Below are positions 49,755-58,300 of a stretch of 64,000 nt of DNA, piece after piece. Made by a program: the position numbers and the translations under genes. Below the pieces are notes generated by a model. It was given only the letters and a program-made list of their open reading frames with translations. It made no database searches and was not told the origin of the DNA. Numbering within the stretch: the stretch's first letter is position 1; each line of letters opens with the position of its first letter. The DNA comes from Danxiaibacter flavus (GTDB lineage: Bacteria > Bacteroidota > Bacteroidia > Chitinophagales > Chitinophagaceae), in assembly GCF_041060425.1 (NCBI RefSeq), contig NZ_JAULBC010000001.1, positions 744,001-808,000 of the forward strand, read 5' to 3'.

Positions 49755-51851
49755 CTATTCCTTTAGTATGCGTACGCTTTGTTTCAGGCTCCCGTTTATA
49801 ATAGCACTAACATAATAAACGCCTTTTGCTATTTTACTGCTATTCCAGTCGATTGAGTAAGTTCCGGCATCCTGCTGTTTATTTACCAGCACATTTAATT
49901 GTTTGCCTGTTGCGTCATAAACTGCAATCATAACTTTTGAAGGAACTGCAACATGGTATTTAACAGTGTTTGTACTGATTGCAGGATTAGGGTACGCTGT
50001 AAGAAATACTTCCGGAGACGTAAGTGCCAGTTTGTCCATCGGCTGGTTAATGTCCGCTACAGGGACATCGTTTTCCTGTCTTGACCGGTTCATGTTGGAA
50101 GCCTCATCACAGGTGCAATGACTTGTTCCGGCCCATGGAAGTTGTTCGTAAGGAAAATGCCTTTTAAACGTTGTGTCATTTTCGTTTACGCCTGTGCTGT
50201 ACGTAAGAACATTTATCAAGTCCTGAGTAACCGGACTCTTACTGGGCACAAAATCATCATACCATAATCCCAGGGCGGCAAGAACCATACCGCTAACGGC
50301 TTGTAATTCTATGCGGGTAACATCGTCTTCCAGTCTTCTTCCGTTGGGAAATCCATCCATGTTAGGAATCCACTGAATGTTTTTTGTTTTGTTGTAAGCA
50401 GTGTCAGTAAGACCAAGAACTGCAGCCTGTATCAAGCCAAGAGAACTAAATTTAGGGTCATCTCTCTTGGTCGGGTTAACGGCCATATTTAAGCGCAGCA
50501 TGTCTCCTCCATTAGGTAAAAAATTGCTGACGAAAGGTTTGCCGGGTGCAAGTGGATTTCCGGCCTTACCGGTTGCCAGTTGATAAGGAGGAAGATTAGG
50601 GACGCCTGTATTGAAGATTGGCCATAAGTCAACAGATCTTGGGGACTTTGGTGCTGGTAACAACAATTTCCCAAAAGCATCTTCGGCAAGGGCAGTACCA
50701 TTAAGTGCTGATGATCCCTTCAAGCTAAACAAACCGTCCTGCTGATTGCCAAAGCCGAATGCGCCCAGTGAATTGCGTTGAATGCGAAGTTGCTTCAAAG
50801 CGGGTATAGCGCCGCCGAAAAAAGTATCATCCATGTACAAGGCCAGCTCGGGATTATAAAAGTATTTGCCGAAAATGTTGAGGTATGTCAGATCCTGGTA
50901 AGGAGTTAATGAGTTCCAGAAATCTTTCCATCCGATAGGAATCACGGCTTCGTTGGTTAACGGCATACCCAGTCTGGAAACCTGTACCCATTTACCGGAA
51001 TGCGTTTCTGTACCATCTCCGTTTAATACACGCATGCTTCTTCTGCTGGCTGATGCCCATACACCAATTACATAATCCGGGTCGAGAATGTTCTTCGCCT
51101 TTCTTAATCCAACATGATTTTTTTGTAAAGTTTCAATGTCAATTTGTAATGCAATGGTTGATACGTTTTTACATTTTAATGCGTCAGAAGAAGGGAGCGT
51201 ATTCCGTGTAGTACGCGGCGCATCTCCCAGGTCAAAAATGCCTCCGAGATCAACAAAGAAGGGATCATCAACGGGGCCGGCAAATACCTGTTCTCCGGTG
51301 GTTGCCGTAGTAATAGCTGAAGCATATAACGTTCCATAGTCATGCGCATTTAAACCTACCGGTGAACTTATGGATCTTGGACCAATATTGTACGGCGGAA
51401 CAACGCCATCCTGTACAATGGTTTGAAAGCTGGAGCCGCCATTCATGCTTCTTTCAAGTGTGTAAGTAGTTTTGAGATTTTGTTTCCCTAACCTGATGTT
51501 GAAGAATGTTGTTGGATCTTCGTTTGCTTTTTTGAATGTAAAGCGATACACAATGTCATCACCGGGTGTACTTACATTGTTGTCAACGTGGATTTCATAA
51601 CGGATGTTTTCTCCAAACTGATAGTAATTGGGCCCGCCATTGGGTAATTGTCCCGGATAATAATTGGCGATGATCGTTATTTTATCCTGTTTGTCAACAC
51701 TTCTAAAAACGTAAAGGTCAGTGTTATCAGCCTGCGGATCATTGGCTATCAATGGTGCTTCCCTGTGGCTGGAAGACATTAGGAATGCAGCAATACCCGC
51801 AAGGCAGCCTACGGCCCACAGCCGTTTGCCTGCATTTAAATGTTTTTTCAT
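49755..51851 (-). CDS. DUF4331 family secreted protein with T9SS sorting domain
   Basis: About 698 residues from the ATG at 51851 (MKKHLNAGKRLWAVGCLAG); the frame runs upstream into a tRNA-like sequence and is not coding there. The mature start SSHREAPLIANDPQADNTDLYVFRS is the DUF4331 hallmark. Further blocks include ANYYPGQLPNGGPNYYQF and FADPVDDPFFVDLGGIFDL-like text near residue 195. The C-terminus (NPAISTNTVKYHV to GVYYVSAIINGSLKQSVRI) is a T9SS type A sorting domain, so the protein is surface-attached or released. The function of DUF4331 is unknown. Confidence 0.9.
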   Translation of the reverse strand: MKKHLNAGKRLWAVGCLAGIAAFLMSSSHREAPLIANDPQADNTDLYVFRSVDKQDKITIIANYYPGQLPNGGPNYYQFGENIRYEIHVDNNVSTPGDDIVYRFTFKKANEDPTTFFNIRLGKQNLKTTYTLERSMNGGSSFQTIVQDGVVPPYNIGPRSISSPVGLNAHDYGTLYASAITTATTGEQVFAGPVDDPFFVDLGGIFDLGDAPRTTRNTLPSSDALKCKNVSTIALQIDIETLQKNHVGLRKAKNILDPDYVIGVWASASRRSMRVLNGDGTETHSGKWVQVSRLGMPLTNEAVIPIGWKDFWNSLTPYQDLTYLNIFGKYFYNPELALYMDDTFFGGAIPALKQLRIQRNSLGAFGFGNQQDGLFSLKGSSALNGTALAEDAFGKLLLPAPKSPRSVDLWPIFNTGVPNLPPYQLATGKAGNPLAPGKPFVSNFLPNGGDMLRLNMAVNPTKRDDPKFSSLGLIQAAVLGLTDTAYNKTKNIQWIPNMDGFPNGRRLEDDVTRIELQAVSGMVLAALGLWYDDFVPSKSPVTQDLINVLTYSTGVNENDTTFKRHFPYEQLPWAGTSHCTCDEASNMNRSRQENDVPVADINQPMDKLALTSPEVFLTAYPNPAISTNTVKYHVAVPSKVMIAVYDATGKQLNVLVNKQQDAGTYSIDWNSSKIAKGVYYVSAIINGSLKQSVRILKE

Positions 51852-51980
51852 AAACATGTTTTTTACGGAATACAGAAAATGAAGTAGCAGTAAATGAGAA
51901 GGGGTCGAATTCTGTTTTACGTCATTTAAAGTTTCGTAAAAATCTACGAGAAACGCAATGGCATAGATTTCAAAAGGCAA

Positions 51981-52000
51981 AAAAGATTTCCGCATCTTTT
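51981..52000. other. Short hairpin beside the tRNA-like fragment
   Basis: AAAAGAT at 51981-51987 pairs with ATCTTTT at 51994-52000 around TTCCGC. It lies 20 bases left of the tRNA-like 3' end. It is not a convincing terminator; it may be part of a remnant. Confidence 0.4.
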
Positions 52001-52012
52001 CCGGATTTTTAT

Positions 52013-52041
52013 AAGGCGGTGTTCGAATCCCGCGCCCGCCA
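52013..52041 (+). other. tRNA 3'-end-like fragment
   Basis: GTTCGAATCCCGCGCCCGCC followed by A resembles a tRNA T-loop (TTCGAAT), 3' T-stem (CCCGC), 7-base acceptor strand (GCCCGCC) and discriminator A. The 5' T-stem is imperfect (GGCGGTG), and no D arm, anticodon arm or matching GGCGGGC acceptor strand is found upstream. This looks like the duplicated 3' end left by an integration event, not a working tRNA. Confidence 0.45.
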
Positions 52042-52064
52042 TTCATTTACTAATCCAAAAATTA

Positions 52065-52104
52065 GCATATCTGCACATTGTGCATTCGCACATTCGCATA
52101 TTTG
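52065..52104 (-). repeat. Octamer array, family F
   Basis: On the minus strand the words atatgcg, aatgtgcg, aatgcaca, atgtgcag and atatgc read outward from the Gfo/Idh/MocA gene, whose start is about 45 bases away. Confidence 0.75.
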
Positions 52105-52147
52105 GATACTTCTTTTGAGTAAATTGTACCTCATTAAACTTAGACAT

Positions 52148-53248
52148 ATGTTTTCTGTGAAAAGGGTTTATGCTTCAGGCATCAGGTCTGCACTGCTTCT
52201 TACAGCTTTTTTGTTCATGGTGAATTGCCTGAATGCTCAACAATTGCTGAGAGTTGCGGTAGCTGGCCTTACGCATGATCATGTACATAACATAATGAAT
52301 CAGTATAAAAGAAAGGAAGTGGTCATTCTTGGTATCGCGGAGTCTGATCCGCAGTTAGTAGCACGTTATAAAAAAAGCTATCAGCTGCCTGATTCTCTTT
52401 TCTACACAAATCTTGATGACTTATTGCGTCATGTAAAACCAGATGCAGTACTGGCCTATAATGCCATTTCCGAACATTTAGCTGTGATTGAAGCCTGTGC
52501 ACCTAAAGGCATCTCCGTTATGGTAGAGAAGCCATTGACCACCACAGTTAAAGATGCAGAACGGGTTGCGGAACTTGCAAAAAAATACAATATACATGTG
52601 CTGACTAACTATGAAACCACATGGTATAACAGCAATCAGCAGATTAAAGATATTGTTGCACAGCAGTCAATAGGGGATATCCGGAAAATGATCGTTCACT
52701 CTGGCCACCAGGGGCCAAAAGAGATCGGATGCAGCAAAGACTTTCTGCAATGGCTTACTGATCCTGTAAAGAATGGAGGCGGAGCCATTCGGGATTTTGG
52801 TTGCTATGGCGCTAACCTTATGACATGGCTTATGAATGGAAAAGCACCCATCGCAGTTACTGCCGTAACACATCGCATTAAACCAAACGTTTATCCAAAG
52901 GTGGATGATGATGCAACTATTTTACTTGAATACGCAGATGCAACCGGAATAGTCGAAGCTTCATGGAACTGGCCATTTGGAATAAAAGATATGGAAGTGT
53001 TTGGGGTAACAGGGTATTTGCATGCATTGAACGGCAACACACTCCAGCAGAGAATGAAAGATAAATATGAAGACCTGCCGGTAAAGCAAGCTGCCTATAA
53101 GGATAACCTGCCTTATCTTGCCGATGTGCTCAGTGGAAAGATCAAGCCAGGCAATGATCTTTCTTCGCTCGAAAACAATATTATTGTCGTTCGCATTTTA
53201 GAAGCTGCAAGCAAATCTGCCAGGGAAGGGAAAAGGATTGTTCTCTAG
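52148..53248 (+). CDS. Gfo/Idh/MocA family oxidoreductase, secreted
   Basis: About 366 residues from the ATG at 52148 (MFSVKRVYASGIRSALLLTAFLFMVN); the frame upstream contains array sequence. A signal peptide ends near NCLNAQ, then the Rossmann fold LRVAVAGLTHDHVHNIM (an unusual glycine loop, AGLTHDH for GxGxxG), the cofactor motif VEKPLTTT (Lys of the EKP motif) and the domain-2 segment GGAIRDFGCYGANLMTWLM. Exported members of this family are frequent in Bacteroidota. Substrate is unknown. A strong terminator follows. Confidence 0.9.
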   Translation: MFSVKRVYASGIRSALLLTAFLFMVNCLNAQQLLRVAVAGLTHDHVHNIMNQYKRKEVVILGIAESDPQLVARYKKSYQLPDSLFYTNLDDLLRHVKPDAVLAYNAISEHLAVIEACAPKGISVMVEKPLTTTVKDAERVAELAKKYNIHVLTNYETTWYNSNQQIKDIVAQQSIGDIRKMIVHSGHQGPKEIGCSKDFLQWLTDPVKNGGGAIRDFGCYGANLMTWLMNGKAPIAVTAVTHRIKPNVYPKVDDDATILLEYADATGIVEASWNWPFGIKDMEVFGVTGYLHALNGNTLQQRMKDKYEDLPVKQAAYKDNLPYLADVLSGKIKPGNDLSSLENNIIVVRILEAASKSAREGKRIVL

Positions 53249-53262
53249 GTATCATTAATGAC

Positions 53263-53304
53263 ATAACGTTGCCAGATTTATGTACATGAATCTGGCAACG
53301 TTAT
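53263..53304 (+). terminator. Strong rho-independent terminator
   Basis: A perfect 16-bp stem (53263-53278 with 53289-53304) and a 10-base loop, followed by TTATTTATT. It lies 14 bases after the stop of the Gfo/Idh/MocA gene. Confidence 0.9.
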
Positions 53305-53400
53305 TTATTTATAATTGGTTGAGAATACAAAACTTAACATAGAATCGTTGGCTGAATATTAAATTTATATTACCTTTTCGTTAAGCAAACACAATAATTT

Positions 53401-53736
53401 ATGTCTAAAGCAATCAGCACGGTTAAAGCTGCAGTTCCTACAAAAAAAGAAGCCCGCAAACTAATCTCCGAAAAAATTGAACAAGCACTGCCCGAATTGA
53501 AAACTGCTCTTGGTGATAAAAAATTTCAACATCGCTTAAAGAAAGCCGTTAAAATATTGAGTGAGGATTTTACAGCAGTATCCGCATCCGCATCGGCGCC
53601 AAAAGTAAACGAAACTCCTTCTTCAGCCGAGCCAGCTAAACAAAATGTGCCTGTAAAAAAAGCAGCCAACGCAAAACCTGTGCCCAGCGCCAAAGCTAAA
53701 AGCGTTAAGCCCAAGGCGGCAAAGGCGGCGAAATAG
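53401..53736 (+). CDS. Small basic Ala/Lys/Pro-rich protein, histone H1-like tail
   Basis: 111 residues. The N-terminal half (MSKAISTVKAAVPTKKEARKL to KILSEDFTAV) is predicted helical; the C-terminal half from about residue 60 is low-complexity with repeated AK, PK and KAA units (AKAKSVKPKAAKAAK at the end), as in histone H1-like bacterial proteins. This suggests DNA or RNA binding. It precedes an RhlE-type helicase by 130 bases on the same strand, fitting a nucleic-acid role. No named family is certain. Confidence 0.75.
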   Translation: MSKAISTVKAAVPTKKEARKLISEKIEQALPELKTALGDKKFQHRLKKAVKILSEDFTAVSASASAPKVNETPSSAEPAKQNVPVKKAANAKPVPSAKAKSVKPKAAKAAK

Positions 53737-53745
53737 GATATAAAT

Positions 53746-53770
53746 GGGCGAATGTGCGTATGTGCAAATG
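53746..53770 (+). repeat. Octamer array, family F
   Basis: Words gcgaatgt, gcgtatgt, gcaaatga begin about 10 bases after the stop of the histone-like gene and read outward from it, in the same orientation as other family F arrays relative to their genes. Confidence 0.72.
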
Positions 53771-53811
53771 ATTTCCATAAGTGAATTTAATGGGGTTGGA
53801 ACTGGCGGTGA

Positions 53812-53834
53812 ATAGCTGACAGCTTATAGCTTAT
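53812..53834 (-). repeat. Short heptamer array, family I (agctata/agctgtc type)
   Basis: On the minus strand the words aagctat, aagctgt and cagctat read outward from the helicase gene. The match is the array at 62137-62167. Confidence 0.62.
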
Positions 53835-53867
53835 CTTTGCCGCGGCATTGAAAATTAATGATGACGC

Positions 53868-55109
53868 ATGAAATTTGAGCAGTATAACATTTCCCCGGAA
53901 ATAAAAAGAAGTCTTTCAGAATTAGGTTTTAAAAGGCCTACAGATATTCAGTTTAAAGCAATTCCCTCCATTTTAAAAGGTGATGATGTGCTTGCAGTTG
54001 CTCAGACAGGAACCGGGAAAACTGCCGCTTTTGCTATTCCTGTCCTGGATATTCTTCAACAGCAAAAAAAACGCTTTAAAGCAGACAAACACGTCAGATG
54101 CCTTGTAATGGTGCCGACACGTGAGCTCGCGATACAGATTTCAGACGTGTTTAAGCAGGTTGGTAAACATACAAAAGTGAGCATTCTTGGGTTGTATGGT
54201 GGGGTTGAGCAGGAACCTCAAATCAAAAAGCTTGAAAAAGGCGTTGATGTTTTGATAGCTACTCCGGGAAGAATGTTTGACCTGGTTAATCAAAAACACC
54301 TGGATCTAAGCGGGGTTGATATCCTGATTTTGGATGAAGCAGATCATATGCTTGATCTTGGCTTTATAAAAGACATCCGCGATGTGATCAGGTTTCTTCC
54401 TAAAAATCACCAGACCTTATTTTTTTCTGCTACGATAGATAAAACGATCAAAGATCTCGCCTATTCGGTGTTGAATACGCGTAATCCCATACGCATCCAG
54501 ATCTCCCCGCAGGATCCTGTTTCAAAAAATGTAACACATTCGGTTGCGTTCGTTGAAATGGATGACAAGCGTTTTTTTCTTGAGCGACTGATAAAAGAAT
54601 ATCCGGAAAATAAAATATTGGTATTCGTTCGTACGAAAGTGCGTGCGGAACGCGTGTTTAATGCTATGCAGCGTGTTGGTATTCAAACCCTAACAATGCA
54701 CGGCGGAAAGGAGCAGGATGACAGGCTTACAGTAATGGATAAATTTAAAGATGGCAATGTAAAAGTATTGATTACAACAGACGTTAATGCAAGGGGAATA
54801 GATATTCCCAACGTTGAATATGTTGTGAACTACGATTTGCCGGACGAGCCTGAAAACTATGTTCACCGTGTGGGACGCACCGGTCGTGGCGTTCAGAAGG
54901 GAAGAGCAGTATCTTTTTGCAGCCCTGAGGAAAAACCTGTGCTTGACAAGATCCAAAAATACCTGGGCAAGGAAATCACTGAAATGAAAATTGATAAGGC
55001 TGATTACCGCGAAACGCTTGCCTTTACGGAAGATACGCCTAACGACAACTGGCGTTTGCTTTTGGAGCAGGAGGAGAAAAGTAAGTTGAAGAAGAGGAAG
55101 AAGAAGTAG
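53868..55109 (+). CDS. rhlE: DEAD-box RNA helicase, RhlE type
   Basis: 413 residues with all helicase motifs: Q motif (FKRPTDIQ), Walker A AQTGTGKT, PTRELA, TPGR, the DEAD box (LDEADHML), SAT (FFSATI), motif IV (ILVFVRTK), TTDVNARGID and HRVGRTGR. The C-terminal tail is short and Lys-rich (KSKLKKRKKK), typical of RhlE. It unwinds RNA duplexes in ribosome or mRNA metabolism, often in the cold. The start ATG at 53868 gives the usual N-terminus (MKFEQYNISPEIKRSL). Confidence 0.95.
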   Translation: MKFEQYNISPEIKRSLSELGFKRPTDIQFKAIPSILKGDDVLAVAQTGTGKTAAFAIPVLDILQQQKKRFKADKHVRCLVMVPTRELAIQISDVFKQVGKHTKVSILGLYGGVEQEPQIKKLEKGVDVLIATPGRMFDLVNQKHLDLSGVDILILDEADHMLDLGFIKDIRDVIRFLPKNHQTLFFSATIDKTIKDLAYSVLNTRNPIRIQISPQDPVSKNVTHSVAFVEMDDKRFFLERLIKEYPENKILVFVRTKVRAERVFNAMQRVGIQTLTMHGGKEQDDRLTVMDKFKDGNVKVLITTDVNARGIDIPNVEYVVNYDLPDEPENYVHRVGRTGRGVQKGRAVSFCSPEEKPVLDKIQKYLGKEITEMKIDKADYRETLAFTEDTPNDNWRLLLEQEEKSKLKKRKKK

Positions 55110-55110
55110 T

Positions 55111-55175
55111 TTTAAGCTTAAAGCCTAAAGCCTAAAGCTTAGAACTGGTTGTAAGTTATACGTTATACGTTTATT
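55111..55175 (+). repeat. Heptamer arrays, families J and D
   Basis: Words aagccta, aagccta, aagctta (family J) begin right after the helicase stop; gtaagtt, atacgtt, atacgtt (family D) follow at 55150-55171. Both read outward. Family J recurs, in outward orientation, next to the gene at 55337 (taaagcc words near 55290-55315 on the minus strand). Confidence 0.83.
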
Positions 55176-55245
55176 GAAGCGAAGGATGGAATTTTGGCCT
55201 CAAAATTCAAAACGCCGAAGTAGTTGTAAGTTTTAAGTCAATAAA

Positions 55246-55287
55246 AAAGTCCAAAGTTTATTGCCCTTGCTTTAAACTTTGGACTTT
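55246..55287. terminator. Bidirectional terminator between helicase and secreted protein genes
   Basis: A perfect 15-bp stem (55246-55260 with 55273-55287) with a 12-base loop, flanked by an A-run on the left and a T-run on the right, so it can work on both strands. Confidence 0.85.
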
Positions 55288-55299
55288 CTGTTTTTTCGG

Positions 55300-55341
55300 T
55301 TTTAGGCTTTACCCCTTACACCTCATGCCTCACACCTTACT
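55300..55341 (-). repeat. Heptamer array, family B, overlapping a stop codon
   Basis: On the minus strand the words gagtaag, gtgtgag, gcatgag, gtgtaag and gggtaaa follow each other in steps of 7. The TAA stop codon of the gene at 55337 is inside the first word. Confidence 0.85.
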
Positions 55342-58300
55342 CCTTTATAAATATCTCTGTCTTAAATCCTGTCTTGCTCTTGACTGAAACTGCATATGAT
55401 CCGGATGGCAATTGCAGGTTGCTGAATTTCTTGTGATAGTGGCCGCTGAAATTACTTAAGCTTTCCGTATAGTAAGTACGGCCATCGGCAATGCCAACAA
55501 TTCTTAATGTCATATCCTGTTTGTCGGCAACACTAAAATCAACAGTAATAATGTTGCTGGTTGGATTAGGATATACTTTCAAAGCTGTTGGCGCTGCGAC
55601 ATCCGCTGTTGCGTTATTGACGGCTCTTGCTGAATCGGTTGCCGCTATACGGGCACTGGTTTTATTGATGATGATCTTTGATTTGTCGAACACCGCGGTT
55701 GTCTGTTTTGTGCTGTTATGACTATTCACTGCAAACCCAACATAAACACTTTTTCCATTCAAGCCCATTCCAGGCAAGTAGATTGGCCTTATAAGAAGTG
55801 ACCATGTAACACTGTCCGGTGAAATATAAGCACTGTAAGTATCTCCTTTTTTAACTATGCGCAGATAATAAGGCGCTTTTATGCCACTCACATATTTAAC
55901 GGATGTGGATGCGCCGTTTTCGGCCCTGTATTGATAAAATGCACCCATTCCGCTGGTGACTCCTATAAAAAAGTTTCTTGACTCCGGTGCAAGAGATTCT
56001 CTGAACATAAGGCCGGCCTCGTTACCTGCATTGACTTTGTCCTGGGATGCAACTCTTGTATCAATTTGGCCGTCGCCGGCAAATGGCCTGTAAACGTAGC
56101 GGAAGTTGTCGGCAAATTTAATGGCATCGTCTCCTGAGCCTGTTACTTTGTAGCTGTCTTTAGACTTGATGAAGCATACTGATCCAGCCTGAGCAACATT
56201 GCCAATATCCAGCGTGTTTATACCATACATTAAAGGAGAGCAGGTAGTATCAACCGGTGGCATTATAATAGTATCTTTTGGCACCAGGCTGAACTCATTA
56301 AATATAACTGTTGACGTTTTTGAATTGTTGTGGCTGGTTACTGCCAGGCCTGCATAGATCGGATAATCACCGCCGCCAAAGTTGGGTATTTTAATTGATC
56401 CAAGCTGTGTCCAGTTTATACTGTCCTTTGAAATATATGCTGTGTAGGTTGTATTTTCTTTTGCAAGGGCCAGGTAGCATGGTGCCTTAAAGCCCGGTAT
56501 AAGAGCGTTTGTGCTGGTAGCTCTTGTAACATATCTGTACTGGAACGTAACACCGCTGCCACTTGTAATGCCAACAAACGCAAAGCGTGAGGTTGCATCC
56601 AGTGATTCCCTGAACATAATGCCTGCTTTATTCAAAAGATCTGCATCATCCTGGCTGGTTACTTTTACAACCAACCTGGTGCTTCCGCTGACCGTTTTGT
56701 ATGCATACCTGAATGCGTCACCGTTATTTCCTATATCGACACCCGATCCTTTAATAGTAAATGATGTTTTAGGCGCGTCGTAACAGGCTTGTCCGCCTAT
56801 CGCAATATCGCCAATATCATTTGTGTAGAACCTGGTTGGTAAAAGTCCGCAATCTGTGCATGTCAGTGTATTGAAGCTGGCTTCTTCCGAGTAGCTGCTT
56901 ACGCCGGTTTTGGCACAGCTTGATTGAACCCTGTAGCTGTAGTAGTTGCCACATGTTAATCCGGTGATCACCAACGAATCACTTTTGGTTGTGAAGGTTT
57001 GCCATTTGGAGCTGGACTGCGGTTTAATCTGCACATAGTAAGAAGGTGAGTTGGTATAGTTCCACCGGATGGTAGCTCCCGTGGCAGTGATATGGTTCAC
57101 CGTTACCCCGTTTGGCGTAATGCATCCCTGTATAGGGTTCCCGAATACTTTCATTTCAAGAACAGAATATCCGCCGGCAGTAGCTTTTGCTGTGCAATAC
57201 AAGCGGACATACCGGCCAAGTGTCAATGCATCAAAACTATTATTTTGCGTGTTGTTGTTGGTAACAGTTGCAATGGATTTCCATGAAGCGGCATCATTAG
57301 ATACCTGCACCTGGAAGTCTTTAGCGTAACTGGCGTTCCAGTTAATGGTTACATTACATATCGAATCAATCTCTCCCAGATCTACATAAAGCCACTCTGG
57401 CGTACTATTGTTTGCACTGGCCCATCTTGTTGTATTATTTCCATCAAAAGCCAGCCCGGGTAATAAGGTTGTGTTTTCATTTGAGGATGAATAAGCCGGC
57501 TTAGCAAGTGCCACGTTTGTACTGGAGTTGCACACGGGCTTTTGTGGAGTAGTATCAATAATGCCATACACGTTAAGTTGATTGCTGAAAGTAGCAAGGT
57601 AAACTTTTCCGTTAGCAATAGTGGGAGAGGAGAATTTAGCATAAAAACCAACCCCATCGCGATTAGCGTTTTGATTGGAATTCCAGAGCTCATTTGTTAC
57701 ATCATTGGCGTCAAATGCACGCAGAATGCCCGGTCTTAAAGATTGGTTGGCGTCGCCGTTAGCCGAATAGCTTGTCCATACTATGCCGCTTCCGTCTTTT
57801 GAGTTGTTGGACGATGTGCTTATCATAGCGCCATTTGCCCCGACAGGGCCTTGCGGACTGGCGGAGACAACATTGTCAACATCCAGCGTATTGCTTGTTC
57901 TATCGAAAGGATAAGCTTTAAGCTGCGAGTTTTCGCTCCACACATAAACAAATTCGTTTGTGCTGCTTTTGTAGTAAGATGGCTGGCACCTCATTGTAGC
58001 GTTATTTCCTAAAATGATCGTCTGCGCCACATTGTTATAAGTGCTGTTAAAACCACCGAGATTATCAGTGTTTAGTACATATAGATTACCGTCTTTACAG
58101 CCGGTAACATATCTTTTGGCCCCGGGAATAAGAAAGGCTGCCATACTACCGTAATCAAGGTCGGCCATTTCAAGTGTTATGAAGTTTTTTGGTGTAAAAA
58201 AGCTTGTTACAGCCAGCGTGTTGTTGGTTGGTTTGAGCTTGATGGCACTTTCTCCTCTATTTGAAAGGTCATTCACATCTTTGTTGGTACCAACAGCGCC

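Noticed and set aside
51852..52046. N-terminal extension of the DUF4331 protein
   Set aside because: The first residues (GGRGIRTP) are the translation of the antisense of a tRNA 3' end, a well-known annotation artefact; the signal peptide starts at 51851.
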